DNA from: Gammaproteobacteria bacterium
Lineage (GTDB): Bacteria > Pseudomonadota > Gammaproteobacteria > Steroidobacterales > Woeseiaceae
Direction: 5' to 3'
Assembly: GCA_030425905.1 (NCBI GenBank)
Contig: JAUHZT010000006.1
Coordinates: 1-50,667 of the forward strand
Length of the DNA: 50,667 nucleotides
The notes beneath the pieces are model-generated. The model was not told where the DNA came from, searched no databases, and saw only the letters and a list, made by a program, of their open reading frames with translations. The stretch's first letter is position 1. Each line of letters starts with the position of its first letter. A program made the translations under genes and the position numbers. Positions 19,301 through 27,432 of this stretch are shown one piece after another.

Positions 19301-19729
19301 GTGAACGGCCGCGGCTGGAAGATGACGCTGCCAGCCACCGAAAAGGTTATGTCTACCGCCAGAACCTTTAATGACTCAGTGTACTTTGTGACCTTTGAGC
19401 CACAAGTAAACTCGGCTGACCCCTGTCAGGCAGGACTCAGCCAAAACCGTCTGTACCGTGTGAACGTTGCTAACGGTGACCCGGTCATTCCCGAAGGTAC
19501 AGCGGTGCCCGCAGACGGCGCAGCAGCGGATGACGCGCGTATAACCCGGCTTGAACAGGGTGGTATCGCGCCACAGCCAATGTTCCTGTTCCCGTCACCG
19601 TGGCAGGAAAACTGTGAAGGTACGGAATGTGCTCCACCGCCGGTTGCCTGCGTTGGCGTCGAGTGTTTTGACCCTGACTACCCCAACAGACCCGTGCGCA
19701 CGTTATGGACGCAGGATGGGATAGACTAG
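16385..19729 (+). CDS. pilY1: PilY1-type pilus tip adhesin (copy 2)
   Basis: A 1114-residue paralogue of the preceding PilY1 with the same layout: signal peptide ending AVA-DD, von Willebrand A metal site at exactly the same positions (D52-x-S54-x-S56), LLTDGQPTSD strand, and the C-terminal propeller (NDGFLHAIDAETGQEIWSF, VFGMRRGGDKYF). Calcium loops D693-A-N695-Q-D697-G and DMNGDGYANRMYAAD are kept. The four-Cys tail and terminal TLWTQDGID match copy 1 almost exactly, whereas the N-terminal third, which would present the adhesive surface, is more diverged (for example a Lys-rich KNKGKWKWQ stretch absent from copy 1). ATG 16385 has GGTAAGGA upstream. pilE follows within 30 bases. Confidence 0.93.
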   Translation: MFRSVKHFAWAIVGATLTLTAGSPAVADDVELLLSTPGASNAAKPNILFILDSSGSMTTVETSQEPYDATQIYTGPCDLSKYYWTTNSGIPNCGNEYNFEKTAFVCDQGTTQIGAAGSYTDTMAMYRKNKGKWKWQTISKSTDDKAVECRADSGKHGYGATPTVESYARSGNDNPPYTSNKNLSVDWGSSPTHKIYTVYDSNYLNWYHNPPGTSMRRTDIMKAVTKNVLGSVKDVNVGIMRFSGNNGGQVIQGIKDLDTNRAATNAIVDAIPASGNTPLAETMYEAALYYRGLDADYGSLLSTDNDALDSLIPMNYKQPAEFACAKNFIVLLTDGQPTSDLGAWSRAPTLPKFASTLGRTSCSGANVNGACLDDIAEYLSKVDINTAVNGDQHVTTYTIGFTVDLPILKSTAELSGGEYYLASDVKSLTAALTDIVTNIFDRDISFTAPAVAVNAFNRTQHLNDLYVSVFRAADEVHWPGNLKKFTIKESEIRDANDNAAVDPSTGYFANSSKNFWSSLTKPDGADVTKAGAANALPDPSVRKVYTNINSGDLVMPNNALSTANIGSFTPGDFGLTGAAGEPSLANLINWARGVDIKDEDNDTTTTVRYAMGDALHAEPAAVVYGDNLGNQNIVVFSATNDGFLHAIDAETGQEIWSFVPQDLLENIADLYYNENIDYKTYGLDGNIVPVVYDANQDGIITTGQDFVYIVFGMRRGGDKYFMIDVTDRFSPVLRWNKTFTELGQSWSTPAVAKVRINSAKQTSPQKAVLVIGGGYDTSHDSPAHPTSPDAEGAGIYMLDLETGDAIWRAGRDAFADFVTPQMTRAIPSMVRVIDMNGDGYANRMYAADLGGQIWRFDITNGNTPNSLVAGGVIARLGAEGIASPSTAETRRFYATPDVAMFTDKRQDRRFLAINIGSGYRAHPLDNSASDRFYSIRDPNVFSQMTQAQYNSYDVIEDGDLVDVAGKAETTIPVNGRGWKMTLPATEKVMSTARTFNDSVYFVTFEPQVNSADPCQAGLSQNRLYRVNVANGDPVIPEGTAVPADGAAADDARITRLEQGGIAPQPMFLFPSPWQENCEGTECAPPPVACVGVECFDPDYPNRPVRTLWTQDGID

Positions 19730-19757
19730 TATGAACACTCGCAAGATGGAGAATCCG

Positions 19758-20174
19758 ATGTACAGGAAGATGCGCGGTGTGACGCTGATGGAGTTGATGA
19801 TCGTCGTGGTTGTCGTTGGTATCCTGGCTGCAGTGGCTTATCCGAACTATCGGGAGTTTGCAGCGCGCGCGAAACGTACCGAAGCCAAGGCCGCCTTGTT
19901 GCAGATTGCGACCAACCAGGAACGGTTTTACCTGAACGCGAATACTTACACTGCTGATATGACCAACCTTGGGTTTCCGGTTGCTGCGAACTTTTTGACG
20001 GATACCGGCTCGTACGTGATTTCAGTGAATGCGGCAGATGGCGCAGGTTTCACTGCAACCGCTACCTATCAGAACGCCGACGCGGAAGCCGGCAAGTGCG
20101 CAACTTTCACCATTCAGGCCAATGGCAACAGAACCTCTGCTCCGTTAGCCGACTGCTGGAGTCGCACACGCTGA
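19758..20174 (+). CDS. pilE: Type IV pilin PilE (minor pilin)
   Basis: A 138-residue pilin: short leader MYRKMRG| then VTLMELMIVVVVVGILAAVAYPNYREFAARAKRTEAKAALL, the classical PilE pattern with Glu +5 (Val rather than Phe at +1). The C-terminal domain has the usual late Cys pair (AGKCATF and ADCWSRTR) forming the D-region loop. I place the start at ATG 19758 because GGAG lies six bases upstream and the leader becomes seven residues; an in-frame ATG at 19731 would give a 16-residue leader with a weaker site. It closes the pilus cluster and is followed by a strong terminator. Confidence 0.9.
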   Translation: MYRKMRGVTLMELMIVVVVVGILAAVAYPNYREFAARAKRTEAKAALLQIATNQERFYLNANTYTADMTNLGFPVAANFLTDTGSYVISVNAADGAGFTATATYQNADAEAGKCATFTIQANGNRTSAPLADCWSRTR

Positions 20175-20206
20175 TAAGCGATACCTGACTACTCCGCGCA
20201 AAACAC

Positions 20207-20252
20207 AGGGACCGAAGTCGATCATGCCTGATCCGTTTCGGTCCCTTTTTTT
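20207..20252 (+). terminator. Rho-independent terminator of the pilus cluster
   Basis: AGGGACCGAA (20207-20216) pairs with TTCGGTCCCT (20237-20246) and is followed by seven T. It lies just after pilE and overlaps the last codons of the convergent lspA gene, insulating the two transcription units. Confidence 0.9.
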
Positions 20253-20749
20253 GTACGCCCCGAAAAGAACAGGGAATCGACAATCAGCAGTGCCGCCCCG
20301 ACTGTGATAGCTGAATCTGCAACGTTGAACGAGGGAAAGGCCCAGTCACCAAACCAGACCTGGATGAAATCGGTTACATAGCCGTACACGAAACGGTCTA
20401 TCAGGTTGCCAACGGCACCACCGAGCACGAGCGACAGACCGGCGGCAAGTACCAGTGGTGCTTCATAACGCACGCGCCAGAGCCATACGGTTAGTATGCC
20501 GCTGACCAATGTCGCCAGGACAACGAAGAACCAGCGTTGCCAGCCGCCCGCGTCCGCAAGGAAACTGAAGGCCGCGCCCATGTTCCTCTGATGAGTCAGG
20601 TTGATAAAGTCCAACAGTGGCACCCGCCCATAGAGTTCGATGAACTCGATGACTGCCAGCTTCGTCACCTGGTCAGCGACAACCACGACTAGTGCGATGG
20701 CCATCCATACGGTAAAGCGCCGAATTCCGGGGTCTCGCTTATGAATCAA
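20222..20749 (-). CDS. lspA: Lipoprotein signal peptidase (signal peptidase II)
   Basis: A 175-residue inner-membrane aspartic protease with four hydrophobic helices. Family motifs: ADQVTK (D26), NMGAAFS, GNLIDR (catalytic D118) and FNVADS (catalytic D145). It removes signal peptides from prolipoproteins such as the lipoprotein at 27433. The start is a TTG at 20749 with AGGA nine bases upstream; no ATG fits. It overlaps the end of ribF by 11 bases, so ribF and lspA are translationally coupled, with no ileS between them, and no fkpB or ispH after lspA. Confidence 0.95.
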   Translation of the reverse strand: MIHKRDPGIRRFTVWMAIALVVVVADQVTKLAVIEFIELYGRVPLLDFINLTHQRNMGAAFSFLADAGGWQRWFFVVLATLVSGILTVWLWRVRYEAPLVLAAGLSLVLGGAVGNLIDRFVYGYVTDFIQVWFGDWAFPSFNVADSAITVGAALLIVDSLFFSGRTKKGTETDQA

Positions 20750-21710
20750 GAGTTCGTTCCTGTTCTGTTAGCACTCTGTCCGCAGACAGGATAGAACGTG
20801 CATTGTCAGCGTCTATGCGCATTTGCGCAACCAGCTCGGCCACTTGTGCATACTTTTCCTGCTCGCGAAGCTGTGCAATGAACTCGACGCTGATGTATTC
20901 CCCATAGATATCATCGTCAAAATCAAACAGGAAAACCTCGAGCAGGGGTTTGCTGCCATTAAAGGTCGGTCGACTCCCTACGCTGGCAACCCCGTCCCGG
21001 GCCCCACTACCCAGACCGTGCACACGTACGGCAAACACACCCGACAACGCGCACTGCCGGCGCCGCAAGTCGACGTTTGCGGTAGGGAAGCCCAGCGTGC
21101 GGCCAACACGTTCGCCACGCACTACTTTTCCTGACATTTTGTAAGGTCGGCCCAGCAACTTTGTCGCCAGCGCCATATCCCCGGCCGCACAGGCTTGACG
21201 AATCGCTGTACTGCTCACGCGCTGTTCACCGAGAAACAAGCCGGGCACCTGCGCAACTTCAAAATCGAGCACCCGACCCAAGTATTGCAGAACCGCGTAG
21301 TCACCTTCGCGTTTTCGCGCAAAGCGAAAATCATCACCGATGACCAGTGACCGGGCATTCAGACCGTGCACCAGGATCCGGCGCACAAAATCAACAGCCG
21401 GAATTTCCCGCATGGCCGCAGAAAAACGCGGACAGTAGAAAATATCGACGCCCGCTGCCTCCAGCGCTTCGAATTTTTCACGAAAACGCATGAGTCTCGC
21501 GGGTGGTCTTCCAGCGGCAAAAAATTCTCGCGGTGTTGGTTCGAAGCTCATCACGACAGAGAGCTGCCCGTTCGCCCGTGCTTTCTCCAACACCCTGCCA
21601 AGCAGTTCCTGGTGGCCAAGATGCAAGCCGTCAAACGAGCCTATCGTCACGACCGCGCCCTTGCTATGCGCTTCCGATGGCATATCCGCTAAATGACGAA
21701 CAAGGTGCAT
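20739..21710 (-). CDS. ribF: Bifunctional riboflavin kinase / FMN adenylyltransferase
   Basis: A 323-residue enzyme making FMN and FAD. The N-terminal adenylyltransferase domain shows TIGSFDGLHLGHQ (HxGH nucleotide site) and FRFARKREGD; the C-terminal riboflavin kinase domain shows GERVGRTLGFPTANVD and FNGSKPLLEVFLFDFD. Length is normal. ATG 21710 follows the murJ stop with no gap (TGAATG), and the 3' end overlaps lspA, so murJ-ribF-lspA form one tightly packed operon. Confidence 0.96.
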   Translation of the reverse strand: MHLVRHLADMPSEAHSKGAVVTIGSFDGLHLGHQELLGRVLEKARANGQLSVVMSFEPTPREFFAAGRPPARLMRFREKFEALEAAGVDIFYCPRFSAAMREIPAVDFVRRILVHGLNARSLVIGDDFRFARKREGDYAVLQYLGRVLDFEVAQVPGLFLGEQRVSSTAIRQACAAGDMALATKLLGRPYKMSGKVVRGERVGRTLGFPTANVDLRRRQCALSGVFAVRVHGLGSGARDGVASVGSRPTFNGSKPLLEVFLFDFDDDIYGEYISVEFIAQLREQEKYAQVAELVAQMRIDADNARSILSADRVLTEQERTLDS

Positions 21711-23336
21711 TCAGTTCTTCAACTTCAGTTTGGCCGGTCGCAGACCGAGTAAAAAAAGGCAGAAAAAATAGGCCGACGCCGCCACACAAACACTCAGTGC
21801 AAGCCACATTACCCGGCCATTGAAACTCGTTTGCAGCCACCATTCCAGTGGCCGATACAGTCGGTCAAGTATTATCCACATAACTGCGTTAGCCAGCAGA
21901 ACCTGCATGCCAAGCGCCGCCCAGCCAGGCCCATGTTTGATGACCTGATCACGTCGAAGACCGATGTAGAGCAGCGTGGCGTTGAGCAGCGCCGATACTG
22001 ATGTAGCAAGCGCAAGCCCGGCATGTGCGCCATCAAAACCGCTGGCCGTCAGGTACCACGCGAGGACCACACTCAATACGGCATTTACTAGCAATGCAAG
22101 AATGCCGATACGTACCGGCGTGCGTGTATCTTCCCGCGCAAAAAAAGCGGGTGCGAGTACCTTGACGAACGAAAAACCGACCAGTCCCAGGGCATAGGCT
22201 TTGAGTGCGAGCGCCGTCATACTTACAGCCCTTTCGTCAAATATCCCTCCGAAAAACAACGTCGCAACCAACGGCTCCGCAAGCAATAGCAGACCTAGCG
22301 CCGCCGGCGCGGCGATTAGCAGCGCGATCTTCATGGACCAGTCGAGTGTCTCGGCAAACTCCTGCTGCATACCCCGCGACCAGAGCCTCGACAGATACGG
22401 CAGCGTTACTGTCGCCAGCGCAATACCAAATAAACCGAGCGGGAACTCCATCAGCCGGTCCGAGAAATACAGGTAGCTGATGCTGCCAACCCCAAGCATC
22501 GACGCGATAATTCCACTGAGGAGCACATTGATCTGCGCCACGGAGGAGCCGAAGATCGCCGGTAACATCAACTTCACTGCCCGCTTGACGCCAGCGTGCC
22601 CGGGTGCCCAGCGCGGCCTCGGCAACGTTCCTAGCTGCGCAAGAAATGGCAGCTGGAAAAGCAGTTGCAAAAGACCGGCAAGGAATACCGCATAGGCCAG
22701 TGCCATGCCCGGCTCGTTGAGCCTGGGTGCGAGCCAGACCGCCCCACTAATGAGCACCACATTAAGAATGACGGGGGTAAACGCAGGCACAGCAAAACGG
22801 CCGTAAGTATTCAGGATGCCGCCTGCAAAAGCCGTGAGCGAAACAAACAGCAGGTACGGAAAAGTGAAGCGCAACATCACCGCCGCAAGATCAAGATTTC
22901 CGCCGTCCCCAACAAAGCCCGGTGCGACTGCAATAACGATCAGTGGTGCCGCAATAACACCGATCAGCGTGACGGCAAAAAGTATGACGGCAAAGGTGCC
23001 TGCTACGGAGTCGACGAACTCCCGAACCTCATCGTGAGTATGCTGCTCACGGTACCTGGCCATAACCGGCACAAAGCCCGCGGAGAAGGCACCTTCGGCA
23101 AAAAAGCGACGCAGCATATTGGGAATTCGGTTCGCGACGACGAAGGCGTCAATGACGATGCCCGCGCCAAAATACCGCGCGAAGACGACATCCCGCACCA
23201 GGCCCAGCACTCGCGATACGAGGGTCATGCCGCTAACCACACTCGTACGCGCAAACAGACCGCGTCCGGAAAGCGACGCAACGGCATCGCCAGACTCGTG
23301 TTTGCTTGCGGGATCAGGCTTTTTCGGGGAACTCAT
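21711..23336 (-). CDS. murJ: Lipid II flippase MurJ
   Basis: A 541-residue inner-membrane protein of the MOP superfamily with about 14 membrane helices, which flips lipid II for peptidoglycan synthesis. Family motifs include the start of helix 1 (TSVVSGMTLVSRVLGLVRDVVFARYFG), NMLRRFFAEGAFSAGFVPV and FFAREDTRTPVRIG. An N-terminal hydrophilic extension of about 28 residues precedes the first helix. The ATG at 23336 has only a weak upstream site (CGGGCG), so the exact start is not certain. First gene of murJ-ribF-lspA, divergent from rpsT, the common proteobacterial layout. Confidence 0.95.
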   Translation of the reverse strand: MSSPKKPDPASKHESGDAVASLSGRGLFARTSVVSGMTLVSRVLGLVRDVVFARYFGAGIVIDAFVVANRIPNMLRRFFAEGAFSAGFVPVMARYREQHTHDEVREFVDSVAGTFAVILFAVTLIGVIAAPLIVIAVAPGFVGDGGNLDLAAVMLRFTFPYLLFVSLTAFAGGILNTYGRFAVPAFTPVILNVVLISGAVWLAPRLNEPGMALAYAVFLAGLLQLLFQLPFLAQLGTLPRPRWAPGHAGVKRAVKLMLPAIFGSSVAQINVLLSGIIASMLGVGSISYLYFSDRLMEFPLGLFGIALATVTLPYLSRLWSRGMQQEFAETLDWSMKIALLIAAPAALGLLLLAEPLVATLFFGGIFDERAVSMTALALKAYALGLVGFSFVKVLAPAFFAREDTRTPVRIGILALLVNAVLSVVLAWYLTASGFDGAHAGLALATSVSALLNATLLYIGLRRDQVIKHGPGWAALGMQVLLANAVMWIILDRLYRPLEWWLQTSFNGRVMWLALSVCVAASAYFFCLFLLGLRPAKLKLKN

Positions 23337-23424
23337 ACAGCGCCCGAGTCTAGCCTAGAAATTGTACAAAATCAGTCATTTACGCGACAGTTGCGGGAAT
23401 AGCCGGTGGCCTGCGTGCCAGCCA

Positions 23425-23453
23425 TTGACATTAGCCCTGTGGGCCTGAATAAT
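23425..23453 (+). promoter_or_regulatory. Sigma-70 promoter for rpsT
   Basis: TTGACA (23425-23430), a 17-base spacer and AATAAT (23448-23453) lie 36 bases before the rpsT start. The -35 box is perfect and the -10 box matches five of six. Confidence 0.75.
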
Positions 23454-23488
23454 ACGCGGCTCTTTGCACCCAGACACGGTATTTTTAA

Positions 23489-23755
23489 GTGGCAAACATC
23501 AAGTCAGCGAGAAAGCGCGCCAAGCAGGCGGAAAAGACTCGCAAGCACAACATGGGCCTGCGCTCGCGCATGCGCACTCAGATCAAGAACGTCATTAAAG
23601 CCTGTGACGCCGGCGACAAGGATGCAGCCGTTGCTGCGTATAAAGACGCCGTTCCGGTTATCGATAGCATGGTCAACAAGGGCATCGTTAACAAGAACAA
23701 GGCAGCGCGACACAAGAGCCGCCTCAACAAGCGCGTCAAGGCACTCGCTGCTTAA
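23489..23755 (+). CDS. rpsT: 30S ribosomal protein S20
   Basis: An 88-residue basic protein beginning MANIKSARKRAKQAEKTRK, with RTQIKNVIKA and a C-terminal NKAARHKSRLNKRVKAL, the S20 pattern for binding 16S rRNA. It starts at GTG (23489) with almost no Shine-Dalgarno sequence. E. coli rpsT similarly uses a rare start (TTG) and represses its own translation, so weak initiation here may serve the same control. It is a single-gene unit with its own promoter and a terminator directly after it. Confidence 0.97.
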   Translation: MANIKSARKRAKQAEKTRKHNMGLRSRMRTQIKNVIKACDAGDKDAAVAAYKDAVPVIDSMVNKGIVNKNKAARHKSRLNKRVKALAA

Positions 23756-23775
23756 GACTCTGCGCACTGAATAGC

Positions 23776-23805
23776 AAAAAGCCCGCAAACTTGCGGGCTT
23801 TTTTT
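23776..23805. terminator. Bidirectional rho-independent terminator between rpsT and obgE
   Basis: GCCCGCAA (23781-23788) pairs with TTGCGGGC (23791-23798), flanked by five A on the left and seven T on the right, so it can end transcription of rpsT (plus) and obgE (minus). Confidence 0.93.
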
Positions 23806-23850
23806 GTGCCTGCCTGAACGGCTATCAGCAGTTTTTCCAATACAACTTGC

Positions 23851-24943
<1,093 letters not shown>

Positions 24944-25008
24944 CAATTCGCAGCGCCAATCCCCGGCGGGATGGCTGCTGCGCAATATAGTTTCTCGAGA
25001 TCCGGCGC

Positions 25009-25260
25009 TTAAACCACGCTTACAAACTGGCGGCTCTTAGGCCCTTTCTTCTCGAACTTGACCTCGCCACCGGCTGTCGCAAACAGCGTATGGTCACGAC
25101 CAATACCGACGTTCCTGCCCGCATGGAAACGGGTTCCACGCTGGCGAACGATGATATTGCCAGCTACGACTTCCTGGCCGCCGAAAACCTTGACGCCAAG
25201 GCGTTTGCTCTCTGAATCGCGACCGTTCTTACTACTACCGCCTGCTTTTTTATGTGCCAC
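25009..25260 (-). CDS. rpmA: 50S ribosomal protein L27
   Basis: An 83-residue basic protein with the L27 start [22 protein letters not shown], whose N-terminus reaches the peptidyl transferase centre, then [10 protein letters not shown] and [10 protein letters not shown]. There is no extended N-terminal leader of the Firmicutes type. It lies 60 bases downstream of rplU in the same direction. Confidence 0.97.
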   Translation of the reverse strand: MAHKKAGGSSKNGRDSESKRLGVKVFGGQEVVAGNIIVRQRGTRFHAGRNVGIGRDHTLFATAGGEVKFEKKGPKSRQFVSVV

Positions 25261-25320
25261 TGTGCTGTACCTGTATGTCTGTCAATCCGGCCCTTACAAC
25301 GCACCGGATGTCGTTAAATT

Positions 25321-25803
25321 TTAACTGCTTTTCTTTTTCGCCGCTTTCTTGGCGGCCGGCTTCTTGGTCGCCTTTTTCTTGGCAGCTGGTTTCTTTGCCG
25401 CAGCCTTCTTCGCTACCTTCTTGGTGGCTGGTTTCTCGGCAGCCGGCTTTTCATCGCCACTCTTTGCCGGCGCTGCAGCAGCCTTCTTACCGCCTTCACC
25501 AATGCCGGTTATCTCAACTTCGGTGAAAAACTGGCGGTGAGTGCCCTGCCGCAGGTAATTCTGGCGGCGCTTGAACTTCACTACCGGCACCTTGCGAGAC
25601 TTGCCCTGCCGCACTACCTTGGCGCTTACCGAGCTGCCAGCCAGCAGCGGGTTGCCCACTTTGACATCGCCCCCGGCACCAACCAGCAAAACCTCATCGA
25701 ATTCTATCGACGCGCCTTCATCGGCTTCAATTTTTTCCAGACGCAGGACGTCACCCTTTGCCGCGCGGTACTGTTTACCGCCGCTGCGAAAAACCGCATA
25801 CAT
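25321..25803 (-). CDS. rplU: 50S ribosomal protein L21 with long Lys/Ala-rich tail
   Basis: A 160-residue protein. Residues 1-103 are a standard L21 (MYAVFRSGGKQYRA, KFKRRQNYLRQGTHRQFFTEVEITGI). The remaining about 57 residues are a low-complexity tail of Lys, Ala and Pro with repeated KKPAAKK-type units, like histone H1 tails or AlgP; E. coli L21 ends at about 103. The reading frame is continuous and the tail keeps normal codons, so it is a true extension rather than a frameshift. It could bind rRNA, mRNA or DNA. ATG 25803 has GGAG eight bases upstream. First gene of rplU-rpmA. Confidence 0.95.
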   Translation of the reverse strand: MYAVFRSGGKQYRAAKGDVLRLEKIEADEGASIEFDEVLLVGAGGDVKVGNPLLAGSSVSAKVVRQGKSRKVPVVKFKRRQNYLRQGTHRQFFTEVEITGIGEGGKKAAAAPAKSGDEKPAAEKPATKKVAKKAAAKKPAAKKKATKKPAAKKAAKKKSS

Positions 25804-25922
25804 CGTGTTTGCTCCGTTTTGCAAGCTGCTTCAAACGCAACCCACTGAGAATTAAGTGATTTTTGCTTGCTCGCCGGGCGGGCGTTTTCCCGTCGGGCGG
25901 CCGGTGCCGCAAAAGAGCGGGA

Positions 25923-25951
25923 ATTCTATAGATTCCCATGCTCCGGGTCAA
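25923..25951 (-). promoter_or_regulatory. Sigma-70 promoter for rplU-rpmA
   Basis: On the minus strand TTGACC (25951-25946), 17 bases, then TAGAAT (25928-25923); both boxes match five of six. The start would give an about 113-base, GC-rich leader before rplU, long enough for autoregulatory structure. Confidence 0.65.
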
Positions 25952-26066
25952 CGAAACCGGCCTTTGAAATGTCTGCTTAATTCAACAGCTTGCATTTCGC
26001 GCTCTGCGACACGCCGGCGCCCGATAAGGTCGCCAGACTCGATACATTCAGGCATCATCCTCCGCT

Positions 26067-27065
26067 ATGCAAGCAGCGGAAAAATCGACTCCCTTGATGG
26101 CCCTTGACGACGTCATTTCACTGGCGAAAGCCGACATGGCTGGCGTGGATGCACTGATTGCCAGCAGCCTCGCGAGCGATGTGCCGCTCGTGTCCCAGGT
26201 ATCAGAGTACATTGTGATGAGTGGCGGCAAACGACTGCGACCATTGATTGTGCTACTCGCCTCAAGAGCACTGGGCTACACGGGCGATCAGCACCGACGC
26301 GCGGCCGCCATTGTTGAGTTCATTCATACGGCGACATTATTGCACGATGACGTCGTCGACTCGTCTGATCGGCGGCGTGGCCGGGATTCTGCAAACGCGG
26401 TCTTCGGCAACCAGGCCAGTGTGCTGGTCGGCGATTTCCTCTATTCGCGCGCTTTCCAGATGATGGTGGACATCGACGATATGCGCGTCATGCGAATCCT
26501 GGCTGACGCGACCAACACCATTGCGTCGGGCGAGGTCATGCAACTGATGAACGTGCACGACCCGGACGTGAACGAAGAAGCCTACCGTCAGGTCATCTAC
26601 CGGAAGACGGCGCGCCTGTTTGAAGCCGGAGCCCAGCTCTCAGCGGTACTCGCCAACGCCGGCGAGGCGACGGAAGCCTCAATGATTGACTACGGCAGGC
26701 ACTTGGGATGCGCATTTCAGCTGGTCGACGATGCGCTGGATTTTGATGCCTCCCCGGAAGAACTTGGCAAGAATCTGGGCGACGATCTGGCTGAGGGCAA
26801 GCCAACCCTGCCGCTCATCTATGCCATGCAGCAAGGCAGCGCAGCCGACCGGGAAATGATTCGCCAGGCGATCGTTGACGGCGGACTGCAGCAACTGCCA
26901 AAGATTCAATCCATTATTGAATCCACAGGTGCCCTCCAGTACACTGCGGCGCGCGCTCAGGAGGCCGCAGACCTCGCCATTGATGCACTGGCCGATCTTC
27001 CCGATTCGGACCATAAGCAGGCATTGATTGCGATCGCTGAATTTGCCGTGCGCAGGCGTTCCTGA
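26067..27065 (+). CDS. ispB: Octaprenyl diphosphate synthase
   Basis: A 332-residue trans-prenyltransferase that builds the ubiquinone side chain. Both Asp-rich motifs are intact: LLHDDVVDSSDRRRG (first) and QLVDDALDF (second), with GGKRLRPL, GEVMQLMN and GKPTLPL. It matches E. coli IspB closely. Neither start has a good ribosome site: ATG 26067 gives ten extra residues, while ATG 26097 (MALDDVISLAKADMAG) aligns exactly with the E. coli start and may be the real one. The gene is divergent from rplU, the usual arrangement. Confidence 0.95.
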   Translation: MQAAEKSTPLMALDDVISLAKADMAGVDALIASSLASDVPLVSQVSEYIVMSGGKRLRPLIVLLASRALGYTGDQHRRAAAIVEFIHTATLLHDDVVDSSDRRRGRDSANAVFGNQASVLVGDFLYSRAFQMMVDIDDMRVMRILADATNTIASGEVMQLMNVHDPDVNEEAYRQVIYRKTARLFEAGAQLSAVLANAGEATEASMIDYGRHLGCAFQLVDDALDFDASPEELGKNLGDDLAEGKPTLPLIYAMQQGSAADREMIRQAIVDGGLQQLPKIQSIIESTGALQYTAARAQEAADLAIDALADLPDSDHKQALIAIAEFAVRRRS

Positions 27066-27125
27066 CGCAAACACAGGGAAAGCGGCTGTTGAATTGACGC
27101 CGTATGAACCTGCAAGATTACAGTT

Positions 27126-27202
27126 CGGGGTGTAGCTCAGCCTGGTAGAGCGCGTCGTTCGGGACGACGAGGTCGTTGGTTCGAATCCAGTCTCCCCGAC
27201 CA
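27126..27202 (+). tRNA. tRNA-Pro (anticodon CGG)
   Basis: A 77-base cloverleaf: acceptor CGGGGTG with CTCCCCG (one T-T mismatch), D arm GCTCAGCCTGGTAGAGC, anticodon stem CGTCG/CGACG with loop TTCGGGA giving anticodon CGG for codon CCG, T arm with GGTTCGAATCC, discriminator A and encoded CCA. The anticodon arm equals that of E. coli proK in layout. Confidence 0.96.
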
Positions 27203-27208
27203 TTTCAG

Positions 27209-27235
27209 CCGATAAGCCCGCCACGGGCTTATCGG
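27209..27235 (+). terminator. Perfect 12-bp hairpin after tRNA-Pro
   Basis: CCGATAAGCCCG and CGGGCTTATCGG form a perfect 12-bp stem with a three-base loop, six bases after the tRNA. There is no U tract; it may be a terminator or 3' boundary for tRNA processing. The rest of the gap to 27432 shows nothing else that I can support. Confidence 0.65.
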
Positions 27236-27432
27236 GCCCCTGCGCCCCAATCCTGCCAGAAGAACGCAAGCGGTAATTAGACATAATACGCTGCGAAGGC
27301 CTGCCCGCACGGCCGTCGGCCAAAACCAAGACACCGGGCACAGAATCCCTGCCTGAGATTCGCTAAAAAAGCCCCTGTGGCTCAGACCAAATTGCCAGGT
27401 ACGGCAAGGCGGCAGTCGGCAAGGGATCTCCA

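Noticed and set aside
22665-23402. Plus-strand 245-codon open frame opposite murJ
   Set aside because: Antisense shadow with no motif; murJ is intact on the other strand.
27126-27202. tRNA-Pro as an integration site
   Set aside because: No integrase, direct repeat of the tRNA end or change of gene content was seen on either side.
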